This document shows positions 1 through 10,059 of a DNA stretch of 64,000 nucleotides, piece by piece; position 1 is the first letter of the stretch; each line of letters begins with the position of its first letter. A program made the translations under genes and the position numbers. The notes beneath the pieces were generated by a model. It saw only the letters and a program-made list of their open reading frames with translations. It made no database searches and was not told the DNA's origin. Source of the stretch: Chlorobium sp. (lineage in GTDB: Bacteria > Bacteroidota > Chlorobiia > Chlorobiales > Chlorobiaceae); contig JANQHQ010000027.1 in assembly GCA_028282595.1 (NCBI GenBank), positions 32,520 to 96,519 of the forward strand, written 5' to 3'.

Positions 1-548
1 AGCGCTTCAGGCAGCCCCCTGAACCGTGGGCCCCAGAAAGCAACCCTCTCGTTCCCCGACACCGCCCGGTATATCCTGTTCCGGAGATATCCGGCGGCAT
101 AGTAAGGGATATCGCCCGGAGGAACGAACCGGGCCTTGCGCAGGAGATAGGAAAGGTCCAGCCCTGCCCGCCACCGTTTTGCGGCGGAAGCGACGGCATC
201 GACGCCGTCGCGATAGATGAAGACGTAACGGGCACCGGGCAGAACAGCGTCGACAAACGGAACACGCAGGGAGTTGGCGCAGGTTTTTTCCACGACGGTC
301 CCGAGCCTCCGCCGGGAAGCGATCCTTTCGAACGCCCTGGAGATGTAGCGCCTGACGGCGGGAACGGCCATCCCGGCAGTGAACTCGTCGTCGGGATGGC
401 GGACGTTACGGTGCCTCCAGATGTAATTGATCTCGTCGCACGGCCATGTACCTGTCGCTGGAAGCCTGCAGAGTACGTCGCGAAGCATGTTGGTCCCCGA
501 GCGCGGTGCGCCGATGACGACCAGCGGGAGAAAGGGTTCAGGTTTCAT
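1..548 (-). CDS. Sulfotransferase, partial (C-terminus beyond window start)
   Basis: The first 182 codons of a PAPS-dependent sulfotransferase are present; the rest lies before base 1. Near the N-terminus VVIGAPRSGTN is the 5'-phosphosulfate-binding loop, and YVFIYRDGVDAVAS about 100 residues later is the 3'-phosphate-binding motif, so both cofactor elements are intact. The start ATG overlaps the stop of the glycosyltransferase upstream in the operon as ATGA, which supports this start and suggests translational coupling. It is the last of three sulfotransferases in the polysaccharide locus and probably sulfates a sugar of the exported polymer. The acceptor cannot be read from sequence. Confidence 0.85.
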   Translation of the reverse strand, partial: MKPEPFLPLVVIGAPRSGTNMLRDVLCRLPATGTWPCDEINYIWRHRNVRHPDDEFTAGMAVPAVRRYISRAFERIASRRRLGTVVEKTCANSLRVPFVDAVLPGARYVFIYRDGVDAVASAAKRWRAGLDLSYLLRKARFVPPGDIPYYAAGYLRNRIYRAVSGNERVAFWGPRFRGLPEA

Positions 549-1801
549 TCTTCTCGTGTTTTCCGGTTAAGCCCCGAAGCTCCGCCGAAAAGCCGGCGCG
601 CGAGATCCGCCGCGACAATGCGAAAATCGTGATGCTCGTCGAAATAGGCCCTGGCCCGCCGGCCGTACTCGAAAGCGAGCTGCGGCGTTTCCATCAGGGC
701 TTCGATCCCTTTCACCAGCGAATCGTAGTCGCCGGGCGGCGCCGAAAATCCGCACCCCGCGGCGCGAACAGGATCGTGCCCGGCCCGGTAACTGCCTATG
801 ACCGGCCTGGCCGCATGCATATACTCGTATATCTTGTTGCAGGAAACGCCGTAGCGGTGCACGGCAAGGTCTTCCAGCCCCACATAGCATGCATCGAAAC
901 AGTCGAGAGCCGCCGGAACCTCCCTGCGGGGTATCGAACCCACAAAATGAACGTTCTCCAGTCCGAGTTCCGCGGCCTTTGCGACCAGCGACTCTTTCCG
1001 GTCCCCCTGTCCGGCAACGACGATACCGATACCGGATCGATGACGCAAGCGGCAGGCGAGCTCCAGAAGGCGATCCAGCCCGTAGTAGGCACTGAGGGCT
1101 CCCACGTAGCCGATAAGAAAAGAGTACCGCCGCCGCGCCTGTTCCACCGCAGGTGGCGGCTCACCCGCAGGGGACATCGGCAAAAAACCGTTCGGGACAT
1201 AGGCGAAACGGTCCCGAACCCCCCCGTATTCCTGTTCAAAATACTCAACATCCCCCGGTTTTACCGACACGATCGTGGAGGCTTTGCGCACGCCGAATCG
1301 TTCGGCGGCCTTGAGCAGGAGCATGTAGGGGTGCGTTCGGCCGAAGTTGCCGAGCTCGATCAGCAGTTCCGGCCAGAGATCGCGCACCTCGAAAACGAAT
1401 TCCGAACCCGCCTTCGCGGCAACGGCGACGGCGGGATAGACCACGAGAGGGTGCGGCGAGGAAGCGACAACTACATCCGGCCCGCGGGAGACAATCAGCG
1501 CCGCCGCTCTGTAGCACCCCAGAGTGAACTCAAGCTGATTGAGCACCTGAGCCGCCCCCCGGTTCCGGTAGGGCCGGGTCTTTATCCAGTGATAGTGCAG
1601 CCCGTCGATGATCTCCGTTTCCGGAGAACGCCCGATCACCGGGGGATGCATATACTTGTGAAACCAGGAAGACGAAACGATCTCGACATCCACCCGCAGC
1701 TCCCGGAGCGCCTGCCCCAGATAGTACCAGCGCATGTTCGGCCCGTGACGGGGCGACCCTCCCGCGTGTGTGATCACGACGATTTTCCTACGTTCGGTCA
1801 T
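545..1801 (-). CDS. Glycosyltransferase family 4 (WbuB-like)
   Basis: A 418-residue GT-B glycosyltransferase. The N-terminal half begins KIVVITHAGGSPRHGPN, the opening of WbuB-like enzymes; the C-terminal half carries VPNGF, FVGSIPRREVP and NKIYEYMHAARPVIG, the nucleotide-sugar site of GT4 proteins. It most likely adds one sugar to a lipid-linked repeat unit at the cytoplasmic face of the inner membrane. It lies between another GT4 gene and a sulfotransferase, overlapping the latter by 4 bases. Donor and acceptor are unknown. Confidence 0.88.
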   Translation of the reverse strand: MTERRKIVVITHAGGSPRHGPNMRWYYLGQALRELRVDVEIVSSSWFHKYMHPPVIGRSPETEIIDGLHYHWIKTRPYRNRGAAQVLNQLEFTLGCYRAAALIVSRGPDVVVASSPHPLVVYPAVAVAAKAGSEFVFEVRDLWPELLIELGNFGRTHPYMLLLKAAERFGVRKASTIVSVKPGDVEYFEQEYGGVRDRFAYVPNGFLPMSPAGEPPPAVEQARRRYSFLIGYVGALSAYYGLDRLLELACRLRHRSGIGIVVAGQGDRKESLVAKAAELGLENVHFVGSIPRREVPAALDCFDACYVGLEDLAVHRYGVSCNKIYEYMHAARPVIGSYRAGHDPVRAAGCGFSAPPGDYDSLVKGIEALMETPQLAFEYGRRARAYFDEHHDFRIVAADLARRLFGGASGLNRKTREE

Positions 1802-2924
1802 GGATCAATTTCCGGTAAAAAACAGCGAGACGGCGTCCTTCGTTTTCCCAGTTGAAACGGTCCGCGACCAGTTGCCGACCCCGCCCGGACATTGCCGCAG
1901 CTTCTTCCGGGTACGCGCGCAGACGGTCGATCGCCCCGGAAACCGCATCGACGTCATCCGGTCTGACGCACAACCCGACCCCGTTATCCTCGATCAGGCG
2001 CTTCCAGACCGGAAAATCCGAGGCCACGATCGGCAGGCCCATCGCCATGTACTCGAAAAACTTGGTAAGCTCCTTTTCACGATAGTGTCCGGTGTCGGGA
2101 AAGAGGGCGACTCCCGCCAGCAACCCTCCCCGGCGATAGTGCGCCATAATCTCCGGGAACGGCACATACCGCCCTTCTCCGTCGAGCACCAGTCTGGCGG
2201 CGCTTCCGGCCGCTTCCTTCATCCGCCCGGACAACGCGGCGGAACAACGGCCGACGACAAGGACTTCCAGGCCGGGCCTTTTCGCGGCAAGAGCGGCAAG
2301 ATTGAGCGCCCCGCGGTCTTCACTCACGGTACCTGTATAAATGACCTTTTCGGAATTTTCCGAGAAAGCCGGCTGCTCGGAGAGAAGCTCCCCGGACGGA
2401 TAGTTAAGCACGGGAAATGCACCGGGAAACCTCCGTTCGTAATAGCGCTCCGCGATGATTCGGTGAAAGGGTCGTGTCGACAGGCCTTCCGCAGCCGAAA
2501 CCAGGGAGGCGACGGTCTTTCTCAGCGGCACGGGCAGATAGCTCTTCTGCAGAACCGACGTCACGTAGTCCTCGTGGATATCGTAGACGACGGGAACGCG
2601 CTTCAGGAGCAGCAGCCAGGCCCACGGAACCAGCTCGGGATCGTGAAAGTGGTAGATATCCGCCGGCATCCCGAAAGCTCGCAGGACGGCGCGCGGCGCG
2701 GTCACCAGCATCCTGCCCGACCTCCCGGAAGCGGACGGCGGCACACGCTCGATCCGGACACCGTCACCGGTCTCCCGGGCGGCAGGATCGGCGGTGACGA
2801 AGGTCGCACGGAAACCGTTCTCCGCCGCACTGCGAAGCTCCTTGAGACGAATGCGCGGATCCATCGAGGAGTGCACCGTGCTGATGTGCACCACATGTTT
2901 CCGGGCAGCGGCGCTATCGATCAT
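1788..2924 (-). CDS. Glycosyltransferase family 4
   Basis: A 378-residue GT4 protein starting MIDSAAARKH. It has a conserved HFHDPEL, then VIYTGTVSEDRG at the start of the second Rossmann domain and KFFEYMAMGLPIVASDFPVW in the donor site. The start is set by an ATGA overlap with the Wzy/ligase-like gene upstream, although the frame stays open much further upstream without a plausible start. Its 3' end overlaps the next glycosyltransferase by 14 bases. Predicted role: sugar transfer during repeat-unit assembly; specificity unknown. Confidence 0.88.
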   Translation of the reverse strand: MIDSAAARKHVVHISTVHSSMDPRIRLKELRSAAENGFRATFVTADPAARETGDGVRIERVPPSASGRSGRMLVTAPRAVLRAFGMPADIYHFHDPELVPWAWLLLLKRVPVVYDIHEDYVTSVLQKSYLPVPLRKTVASLVSAAEGLSTRPFHRIIAERYYERRFPGAFPVLNYPSGELLSEQPAFSENSEKVIYTGTVSEDRGALNLAALAAKRPGLEVLVVGRCSAALSGRMKEAAGSAARLVLDGEGRYVPFPEIMAHYRRGGLLAGVALFPDTGHYREKELTKFFEYMAMGLPIVASDFPVWKRLIEDNGVGLCVRPDDVDAVSGAIDRLRAYPEEAAAMSGRGRQLVADRFNWENEGRRLAVFYRKLIHDRT

Positions 2925-4222
2925 TGCAACGCTTCTCCTTCGGCCGGGTTTGACGAACCGGCGACGCGCTCCGAAACGGGTAAACGGTTCCCTTTCGCGG
3001 ACAGCCAGACCTCCTGCCCCATCAGAAAAGCCGTCAGCCCCCACATGATAGAGGAGTCGTAAAGCGATCCCGAGACCATGGCACCGACAAGATACTGCAG
3101 ATAGAGCAATGGAATCCAGGCCGTCCGGAAAGTGCCGGAAATCACTGTTCTGGCGCAATGGTAGAGCCCGAACAGGAGAATGAGGGAAAAGAGCAACCCC
3201 CCGACGATGCCGTTTACCATGAAACTTTCGAGCAGAAGATTGTGCGGATATCTCGCCATCTCCCCCAGCGGCCCTATTCCCGCTCCCAGGATTGGATTGT
3301 CGAGCACGATATCGATTCCGGCCCGGTAGAGTTCCAGCCTCCTGCCTATCGAACCGGTTGACTGTCCCGAGAAAGCCTGCTGGAGACGGTAAAAAAGGCT
3401 GTTCTGCACAAGAATCTCGCCGAAAAAGACAATCGCCAGGACAACCGCTCCCCCCGCTCCGGCGGCGACCAGCACCGCCTTGCCGCCGATCCTCCGCAAC
3501 ACCAGCAGAACGATGGCGGGAAAGACGACGAACAGACTGAGCAGGGGACCTTTCGATGCGCTGACGACAAGGACAAGTCCTCCGAAAACGACAGCGAACC
3601 ATTGCAGCAGCCTCTCCACCCTACCTCCCCCGGCGGACAGGAGAGCGCATGTGGCGAGAATCACGAGCGTCACGCCGAGATGGCCGAACCATATCGGATT
3701 CAGGGTTTCGGTGTATTTTCTGCCGAGAAAAAGGGCCGACAACCCGTCGAACGAGCCGTCGAGAAGAATCTGGGCGAAGTTCAATCCGGCCGCAGCGAAC
3801 GCCGCAAGGAAAAACCACCTCAAAAGATCCCCCAGACTGCCTGGAGAGATTCCGGAGGCAAGCGCCACAGCCGGCAGGAGGGCGATGCCTGCTGCGGAAA
3901 GGAGGTACTCCTCCAAAGGAAGATGAAGCGTCTCGGGCGCGGCCCATGCATCGAACACTATCCGGAACAGGTACCAGACCCAGAAAATCCACCACACCGC
4001 CCAGAAGTAGTTCACCTTAACCCTCCGCGACGTATAGGGCGTCAGCACCATCACCGCGAGCGCGATCGAGAGGACCAGGCCCCTGAAAGGAACCGATACG
4101 GTCCGGTTCGAAATGTCGAACCAGAGGGAAACCGGGGCGATCAGGGGATAACCCACCACGGTCAGCACCAGCACGACCGCCACGCCGAAATCAGCAAGTT
4201 CGTCTGTCGTCGGCCGTTTCAC
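2921..4222 (-). CDS. O-antigen polymerase/ligase-like membrane protein (Wzy/WaaL superfamily)
   Basis: A 433-residue, strongly hydrophobic protein with roughly ten to twelve membrane segments. The Wzy_C-type signature is present: GRRLELYRAGIDIV, then NPILGAGIGPLG and a YPHNLLLE motif in the large periplasmic loop. Such proteins polymerise lipid-linked repeat units in the periplasm or ligate glycan to lipid A core or protein. With Wzz in the same locus, polymerase is the likelier role, but ligase cannot be excluded. The start is GTG, overlapping the upstream glycosyltransferase stop as GTGA. Confidence 0.82.
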   Translation of the reverse strand: MKRPTTDELADFGVAVVLVLTVVGYPLIAPVSLWFDISNRTVSVPFRGLVLSIALAVMVLTPYTSRRVKVNYFWAVWWIFWVWYLFRIVFDAWAAPETLHLPLEEYLLSAAGIALLPAVALASGISPGSLGDLLRWFFLAAFAAAGLNFAQILLDGSFDGLSALFLGRKYTETLNPIWFGHLGVTLVILATCALLSAGGGRVERLLQWFAVVFGGLVLVVSASKGPLLSLFVVFPAIVLLVLRRIGGKAVLVAAGAGGAVVLAIVFFGEILVQNSLFYRLQQAFSGQSTGSIGRRLELYRAGIDIVLDNPILGAGIGPLGEMARYPHNLLLESFMVNGIVGGLLFSLILLFGLYHCARTVISGTFRTAWIPLLYLQYLVGAMVSGSLYDSSIMWGLTAFLMGQEVWLSAKGNRLPVSERVAGSSNPAEGEALQ

Positions 4223-5445
4223 GGGCTTCCTCCCTTCACACCGGCGGCGATCACGTCGCAAACCGCCGCCCCGAACCCGTCGGCGGTGTGGCGACGGGCG
4301 AACCGTCGTCCGTTTTCGGCGCAGCCGTTGCGCAACGCCTCGTTGCCGGCAAGCTCCGTGATCGCGCGCTTCACGGAGGATGTTTCGCCGGGAGTAACGG
4401 TAACCCCGAGTCCGTGCCTTTTCGTCAGCCACCCCACAAGACCCTCGTCGGAAGCGATCGCCGGCAGACCGATCGATGCTGCCTGGATGAGTACGCCGCT
4501 GGAACCGGTAAATCCCATCACATAACCGACCCATACCGCATCGGCCGAGCGGAATGCCCGGTACTCCTGCTCCTCGTCCTGGAAACCCTCCGAAACCATA
4601 AGGCGGTTGCGCCGTTTCAACCCTGTCGCGAGAGGCGTTTTCATCAGCGCCCGCACGGGTTCGTTCTGCCGTCCCGCCAGGTGAACCTGCACGGCGCTCT
4701 GCTCCCGCGAAAGCTCCTCGACCGCCTGGAGGAGCTCCCTGATCCCCTTTCTCCTCGTCAGCGTACCGAAAACCAGAACCACAAAACGGCCTTCTCCGAT
4801 TCCCAGTTTTCTGCGCGCCCCTTCGCGGCTCATGTCGCCGCGCAGTTCACCGACATCGGGAACATGCACGAGCTTGCGGTACTCCCTCCTGTCCTGTCCG
4901 GCTGCGTATTCCATGAACGGCTCGTCGACAACCGTGCAGAATTTGAGATCCGGAATGGCCAGCATCCTGCGGAACAGCCACCCGTAAAAAAAGTCGTTTC
5001 GACTTTCGGGTCCGAGCCCCATCGCATGACGGTGGAATTTGACGCTCATCATCATCCCGCCGAAAGGAAGGCGGCCGAACGGCGACCCCTTCAGGGAGAG
5101 AACCTTGTCGAAATGATCGAGATTGACGACATAGACAAAATCGGGCTCCCTTCCTCCGGGCAGCTTCGAGAAACCCCTGGCAAGGGCGTTGTAAAAACTG
5201 TTTTGTGCTTGCATGAGGGCAACCGAACCCGACGAGGGGGGTTTTTCGACGTCATCCATAACGTGAACTTCCGAATCCGGCGGCAGTTCGCTGCGGACGA
5301 GTTCGAAAGCCTTGTGCCCGAAGGCGTTCCCGGTAGTGAGCAACTGGACGGACCACCCTCTCCGGGCGGCGGCCCGCACGATGAACCGAACGTAGGAAAC
5401 CATGTGATGGCCACCGGCTTTCGGCTCCACGATCAGCACTCTCAT
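4219..5445 (-). CDS. Glycosyltransferase family 4
   Basis: A 408-residue protein starting MRVLIVEPKAGGHHMVSYV, the donor-free N-lobe of a GT-B enzyme. The C-lobe has VLVFGTLTRRKGIRELL and GSSGVLIQAASIGLPAIASD, the nucleotide-sugar-binding end of GT1/GT4 families. It is coupled to the polymerase-like gene by a GTGA overlap and is separated from cysNC by only about 60 bases. It probably extends the repeat unit; donor and linkage are unknown. Confidence 0.85.
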   Translation of the reverse strand: MRVLIVEPKAGGHHMVSYVRFIVRAAARRGWSVQLLTTGNAFGHKAFELVRSELPPDSEVHVMDDVEKPPSSGSVALMQAQNSFYNALARGFSKLPGGREPDFVYVVNLDHFDKVLSLKGSPFGRLPFGGMMMSVKFHRHAMGLGPESRNDFFYGWLFRRMLAIPDLKFCTVVDEPFMEYAAGQDRREYRKLVHVPDVGELRGDMSREGARRKLGIGEGRFVVLVFGTLTRRKGIRELLQAVEELSREQSAVQVHLAGRQNEPVRALMKTPLATGLKRRNRLMVSEGFQDEEQEYRAFRSADAVWVGYVMGFTGSSGVLIQAASIGLPAIASDEGLVGWLTKRHGLGVTVTPGETSSVKRAITELAGNEALRNGCAENGRRFARRHTADGFGAAVCDVIAAGVKGGSP

Positions 5446-5505
5446 GACCGCCCCCCCCCGGTGCAGAACGAATGGACGGAGCGGTTCCCTTTCCCTGCAG
5501 CCTGT

Positions 5506-7431
5506 TCAGACAAGCGGAAACACCCCCCTCGCGGCAATGTAGTCGAGCACCCCCGAAACATCGATGGCGTCCTTTTCCTGAATAATCCTCAGATCCGGCT
5601 CTTCCGGCGGCTCGAACGGCATGTCGGCCCCCGGAAGGTAACTCGCTTCGCCCCGGTCCACCTTTTCGTAGAGTTCGGGATCCGAACGTCTGCAGAATTC
5701 CGGATCGGCATCGACGTAAACCAGATGAAAGCGCTCCCTGCCGATGATCTCGGCTGTCTGCCGGCGGATATTGTCGTCCGGGGAGATGAAAGAGCAGATA
5801 GTCAACAACCCCTGATCGTTAAGCATTCTGCAGAGATGGGCGACTCTCCTCATGTGCTCGGCGCGGTCCGCGGGAGAATAGTCGAGCTCGCGTGACAGTC
5901 CGGAACGCACCGTCCCACCGTCGATCAGCACGGTTGTGGCTCCCCGGTCGAACAGCTCCCTCTCCACCGAGTAGGCAAGATCGTTTTTTGCCGATCCGTG
6001 CAATCCCATGATCCATACGGTAACGCCTTTCTGCCCGAACCGGGCCTCCCTTTCGTCGAGCGGCACGCGGCTTCTTTTTCCGGAAGCGGTAACGGCGGAT
6101 GTCCCGGTGATTTTCGAGGGGAGCTCATCCTCGCTCACCCGGTCGATAATCATTCCCGCCGCAACGGTATTGAAGGTCACGGGATCGATCAGGATGAAAG
6201 CGCCGGTCGCGCGGTTTTTCTCGTACGGATCGAAAAACAGCGCCCTGTTCGCGGTCAGCACGACCCGTCCGATATCGTTGAGCTCGAACTCCCCTGCGTC
6301 CGATCTTTTCAGCGTGTTGACGTCGATTCTGTAACGAACCTTGTCGATGCGGATCTTGGACGTGTTCGTCGTATGCTTTACCAGATACTGCCTGTCGGCA
6401 ACCATCGGCTGCTCCCCGAGCCAGACGAGCATCGCCTCGAAATGGCGGCCGACCCTGGGGATGTTGTGGGGCTTAACCAGCATGTCACCCCTGGAAACGT
6501 CAATCTCTTCGGCAAGCGTCAGGGTGACGGAGGACGGTGGGAAAGCCTCCTCAAGCTCTCCCTCCCAGGTGGTTATGGAGGTCACGACCGAGCGTTTCCT
6601 GGACGGAAGCGCCATCAGTTCGTCCCCTTTCCTGACGATACCGGAAGCGACGCGCGCGGCGTAACCCCGGTATCCGTGCGAGGGCCTGACCACATACTGT
6701 ACGGGATAGCGGAAATCGATGAAATTCCTGTCGCCGGCGATATGGACCGTTTCGAGGAAATGCAGCAGCGGTTTTCCGTCATACCACGCCATCTTTTCCG
6801 AAGTTTCGACGACATTCTCCCCCCTCAGGGCGGAGAGCGGCATGCAATGCACGTCGGGAATGTTGAGGCGGGTCACGAAATTCTTGTACTCCGCGGCTAT
6901 GGTTTCGAAGACCTCCTGGCTGTAATCGACCAGGTCCATTTTATTGACCGCGAGAACGACATGTTTTATGCCGAGAAGCGAGGCGATGAACGTGTGCCGC
7001 TTCGTCTGCGTGACGATCCCCTGCGCCGCATCGACGAGAATGACGGCGAGGTCCGCCGTCGAGGCGCCGGTCACCATGTTGCGCGTGTACTGCTCGTGCC
7101 CCGGTGTGTCGGCAATGATGAACTTTCTTCTGTTCGTCGAAAAATACCTGTAGGCGACATCGATCGTAATCCCCTGTTCCCGCTCTGCCTTCAGTCCGTC
7201 CAGAAGCAGTGCGTAATCCATGTCGTCTCCCGCATGCCCTTCCCGGAGGTTGTCCCGCTCCAGGGCCGCAAGCTGGTCGTCGTAGATTTTCTTCGAATCG
7301 AACAGCAGGCGTCCGATCAGCGTCGATTTCCCGTCATCGACCGATCCCGCGGTAAGAAACCGCAACAGATCCTTCTGCTGGTCGTGACGGAGAAATTCAG
7401 CGATAGTGTTTTCGGTCAAAGATATCTGCAT
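5506..7431 (-). CDS. cysNC: Sulfate adenylyltransferase large subunit fused to a degenerate APS-kinase domain
   Basis: The first ~420 residues are CysN, the GTPase subunit of ATP sulfurylase: GSVDDGKS (G1), [12 protein letters not shown] (G3) and NKMDL (G4) are intact, followed by EF-Tu-like beta-barrel domains. With CysD it makes APS from sulfate and ATP. The last ~190 residues align with APS kinase, but the P-loop reads GLHGSAKND where GLSGSGKST is expected, and DGDNVR reads DGGTVR, so kinase activity is doubtful. A separate intact cysC lies 1 kb upstream. ATG at 7431 is preferred over an in-frame TTG two codons earlier. The gap after cysD is about 20 bases. Confidence 0.93.
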   Translation of the reverse strand: MQISLTENTIAEFLRHDQQKDLLRFLTAGSVDDGKSTLIGRLLFDSKKIYDDQLAALERDNLREGHAGDDMDYALLLDGLKAEREQGITIDVAYRYFSTNRRKFIIADTPGHEQYTRNMVTGASTADLAVILVDAAQGIVTQTKRHTFIASLLGIKHVVLAVNKMDLVDYSQEVFETIAAEYKNFVTRLNIPDVHCMPLSALRGENVVETSEKMAWYDGKPLLHFLETVHIAGDRNFIDFRYPVQYVVRPSHGYRGYAARVASGIVRKGDELMALPSRKRSVVTSITTWEGELEEAFPPSSVTLTLAEEIDVSRGDMLVKPHNIPRVGRHFEAMLVWLGEQPMVADRQYLVKHTTNTSKIRIDKVRYRIDVNTLKRSDAGEFELNDIGRVVLTANRALFFDPYEKNRATGAFILIDPVTFNTVAAGMIIDRVSEDELPSKITGTSAVTASGKRSRVPLDEREARFGQKGVTVWIMGLHGSAKNDLAYSVERELFDRGATTVLIDGGTVRSGLSRELDYSPADRAEHMRRVAHLCRMLNDQGLLTICSFISPDDNIRRQTAEIIGRERFHLVYVDADPEFCRRSDPELYEKVDRGEASYLPGADMPFEPPEEPDLRIIQEKDAIDVSGVLDYIAARGVFPLV

Positions 7432-7452
7432 TGGCAATGATTCAATCGAAAA

Positions 7453-8361
7453 TTAAAAATATCCTTCCCGCTTTTTCTGCTCCATCGATGCATCCTGGTC
7501 ATAGTCGATGACCCTGGTCGTGCGCTCGGACTTGGTCGTCGCCATCATCTCCAGCACGATATCCTCGATCGTCGTGGCGCTCGACTCGACCGCGCCGGTC
7601 AGCGGGTAGCATCCGAGAGTCCTGAACCGGACCATCTTCATTTCGGCCTTCCTCCGGAGCTCTTCCGGCATGCGATCGTCATCGGTGAGAATGAGATTGC
7701 CGTCCATGTTCACGACCGGACGTTCCTTTGCGTAATAGAGCGGCACGATGGGAATCCGTTCCTGGCGGATGTACTCCCAGATATCCAGCTCGGTCCAGTT
7801 CGACAGGGGAAATACCCGTATCGACTCCCCTTTCCGCACCTTTGTATTATAGGTGTCCCAGAGCTCCGGGCGCTGGTTTTTCGGGTCCCACTGGTGGAAC
7901 CGGTCCCGGAAGGAGAATATCCGCTCCTTGGCGCGCGATTTCTCCTCATCCCTGCGCGCCCCGCCGAATGCTGCGTCGAAGCCGTGGGTATCGAGAGCCT
8001 GAAGAAGCGCCTGCGTCTTCATCAGATCGGTATGGACCTGCGAACCGTGGGTAAACGGACCGACACCCTGCTCGTAAGCCTCCATATTCGAATGGACGAT
8101 GAGGTCCCAGTTGTTCTCCTTCGCGTACCGGTCCCTGAACTCTATCATCTCGCGAAACTTCCATTTCGAATCGATATGCATGAGCGGAAACGGCACTTTC
8201 GCTGGATAGAACGCCTTTTCGGCCAACCGGACCATTACCGACGAATCCTTTCCGATCGAATAGAGCATGACCGGATTGCCGAACTCGGCGGCCACTTCCC
8301 GGATAACGTGAATGGACTCCGACTCGAGCTGCCGGAGATGTGAAATTCTGTATGAGTTCAT
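7453..8361 (-). CDS. cysD: Sulfate adenylyltransferase subunit 2
   Basis: A 302-residue CysD, the same length as the E. coli protein and near-identical in many blocks. The PP-loop nucleotide site ([12 protein letters not shown]), [26 protein letters not shown] and [16 protein letters not shown] are all conserved. It is the catalytic subunit that adenylates sulfate, with CysN driving the reaction by GTP hydrolysis. ATG at 8361 matches the family N-terminus; an in-frame TTG six codons upstream is possible. No cysH, cysIJ or aprAB lies nearby, so the APS made here most likely goes to PAPS. Confidence 0.96.
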   Translation of the reverse strand: MNSYRISHLRQLESESIHVIREVAAEFGNPVMLYSIGKDSSVMVRLAEKAFYPAKVPFPLMHIDSKWKFREMIEFRDRYAKENNWDLIVHSNMEAYEQGVGPFTHGSQVHTDLMKTQALLQALDTHGFDAAFGGARRDEEKSRAKERIFSFRDRFHQWDPKNQRPELWDTYNTKVRKGESIRVFPLSNWTELDIWEYIRQERIPIVPLYYAKERPVVNMDGNLILTDDDRMPEELRRKAEMKMVRFRTLGCYPLTGAVESSATTIEDIVLEMMATTKSERTTRVIDYDQDASMEQKKREGYF

Positions 8362-8402
8362 GTGTCGTTCGTTTTTCAACCGTTATGCTTCGAGAACAAC
8401 CT

Positions 8403-9020
8403 TCAACGCACCCTCGACCGGACGGCGTCGAGCACCATACGGACGCACTCGCCCAGCGGACGCTCTTCGGTGCGGATATGGATATCGGGATTCGGAGGCG
8501 CTTCGAATGCCGCGTCGATCCCGGTAAAATTCCTTATTTCTCCCGCCCGTGCCTTTCGATACAGCCCCTTGACGTCTCTCGCCTCGCACACACCGAGCGG
8601 TGTATCGACAAAAACCTCCAGAAAATCCTCCGCGGAGATGATCTCGCGGGCCATCGCCCTCATCCGCCTCGTGGGGCTGATAGCGCAGGCGAGCGTCACG
8701 ACGCCGCACTGCAAAAAAAGCCTGGAGACTTCGGCGATGCGACGGATGTTTTCCTGCCGGTCCTCTTCGGAGAAACCGAGATTGCTGTTGATGCCGGTCC
8801 TGATATTGTCGCCGTCGAGAACCTGGGTCAGAAGGCCTTCGGCCGCAAGCTCTCTCTCCACGTGCCGCGCTATGGTTGTCTTGCCCGAACCCGAAAGACC
8901 GGTGAACCAGAGCACAAGACCGCGCTGGTTCAGAAGACGTTCTTTCTCCTCCCGTCCCATGATCTGGTCGAAAACCGGATGAATATGCTTCATGCGCCTG
9001 TCTGTTTCCTGTTTTTCCAT
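8403..9020 (-). CDS. cysC: Adenylylsulfate kinase
   Basis: A 205-residue complete APS kinase. The P-loop GLSGSGKTTIA, the DGDNIRTG substrate motif, LGFSEEDRQENIRR and the lid segment KARAGEIRNFTGIDAAFE are all present. It phosphorylates APS on the 3'-OH to give PAPS, the donor for the sulfotransferases of this locus. It is the only intact APS kinase in the window, because the kinase domain of the neighbouring CysNC lacks key residues. It lies about 40 bases upstream of cysD in the same orientation. Confidence 0.96.
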   Translation of the reverse strand: MEKQETDRRMKHIHPVFDQIMGREEKERLLNQRGLVLWFTGLSGSGKTTIARHVERELAAEGLLTQVLDGDNIRTGINSNLGFSEEDRQENIRRIAEVSRLFLQCGVVTLACAISPTRRMRAMAREIISAEDFLEVFVDTPLGVCEARDVKGLYRKARAGEIRNFTGIDAAFEAPPNPDIHIRTEERPLGECVRMVLDAVRSRVR

Positions 9021-9090
9021 GTCATACGCACCGGAGGAGAACCGTGCTCACTCCCGATGCAATCGTAGCGGAAGGCTTTTCCGGCGATCC

Positions 9091-9948
9091 TCACCATCCG
9101 TAATTTACTCCACAGAACTCATAGAGCCGCCGGTTGTGAGGCATAAAATACCGCCGCAGATAGTCGTACACCTCATCGCCGACCTCCGTTCTGTTCGACG
9201 CCACGTTGCGGGGCTCGATATCCGGAATCACAACCTCCTCATCGACGCCGACAAACCGGAAAATCCGCCGAAGGGTCGGGGAGGGATCGGAAAAAAAGTC
9301 CTCGCTCCCGATCAGGAGAATATTCTCCATCGAAAAGTAGTCGAGGTACCGCCGCAACTGTTCGTAGTACCTTCCGCGCATCTTGTAGGAGTAACGTATG
9401 AACGCTTCGTTGCTGAAATCCTTCCGTTCGATCAGGGACGCCAGGCGGTCTTCCTCGGCCAGCATCGCCTCCAGAACAGGCAATCGCTCACGCTCCTTCC
9501 TCCTTTCATGGAAATAATGAGAGAGCGCGCGTTCGACCGGATCGCGCATCACCACAAGAAGCCTGATTCCCGGAAGAAGCCGGAAAATGCGCTCGGGAAC
9601 CAGCGGATGAAAGAAGTAGAGAGGCGTTGCCTCGAAGGTCTTTTGCCGGCCGGACACCGTACCCGCGAACGGAAAATGTGCCCGGTACCAGAGCTCCTCC
9701 TTCCCGAATCCCCTCCTTGCCCGATCGAAACACCCGTCGAAAAAATGGACCTCCTTCACGTAGGAGGGCACAAGCTGGGGATGCTGGGCCAGATAGTGGT
9801 AGAGACTCGACGTTCCGGACTTCTGCGCACCGATGATCATGAAATCGGGAAGACATCGCCCCTTCGCCGTCAAACGCCTGTACCCCAGAACCGCCCGCCG
9901 TCCGGCCGCGCCTGCTCTTGTCTGAATCGTTGTCCTGAGTGACCGCAT
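9091..9948 (-). CDS. Sulfotransferase (heparan-sulfate-type fold)
   Basis: A 285-residue sulfotransferase. FMIIGAQKSGTSSLYHYLAQHP is the PAPS 5'-loop and LLVVMRDPVERALSHY the 3'-phosphate loop. KEVHFFD and the spacing resemble NDST/HS3ST-type carbohydrate sulfotransferases (PF00685). No signal peptide is evident, so it should act in the cytoplasm on lipid-linked or nucleotide-linked sugar. It sits directly upstream of cysC, putting donor synthesis and donor use in one transcription unit. The acceptor is unknown. Confidence 0.9.
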   Translation of the reverse strand: MRSLRTTIQTRAGAAGRRAVLGYRRLTAKGRCLPDFMIIGAQKSGTSSLYHYLAQHPQLVPSYVKEVHFFDGCFDRARRGFGKEELWYRAHFPFAGTVSGRQKTFEATPLYFFHPLVPERIFRLLPGIRLLVVMRDPVERALSHYFHERRKERERLPVLEAMLAEEDRLASLIERKDFSNEAFIRYSYKMRGRYYEQLRRYLDYFSMENILLIGSEDFFSDPSPTLRRIFRFVGVDEEVVIPDIEPRNVASNRTEVGDEVYDYLRRYFMPHNRRLYEFCGVNYGW

Positions 9949-10059
9949 CTTCCCGGAAATCCCGACGGAACCGTCGTCCGTCCGTTACAAAAACATCTTT
10001 CGTCCCCCGGACGCACACAGAAGTGCATCGAACGGACTCTCTCCCGCAAAAAACACATC

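Noticed and set aside
1788..3602. A 604-residue fusion glycosyltransferase
   Set aside because: The extra N-terminal part is the antisense-phase shadow of the Wzy-like gene; the real start is the ATGA-coupled ATG at 2924.
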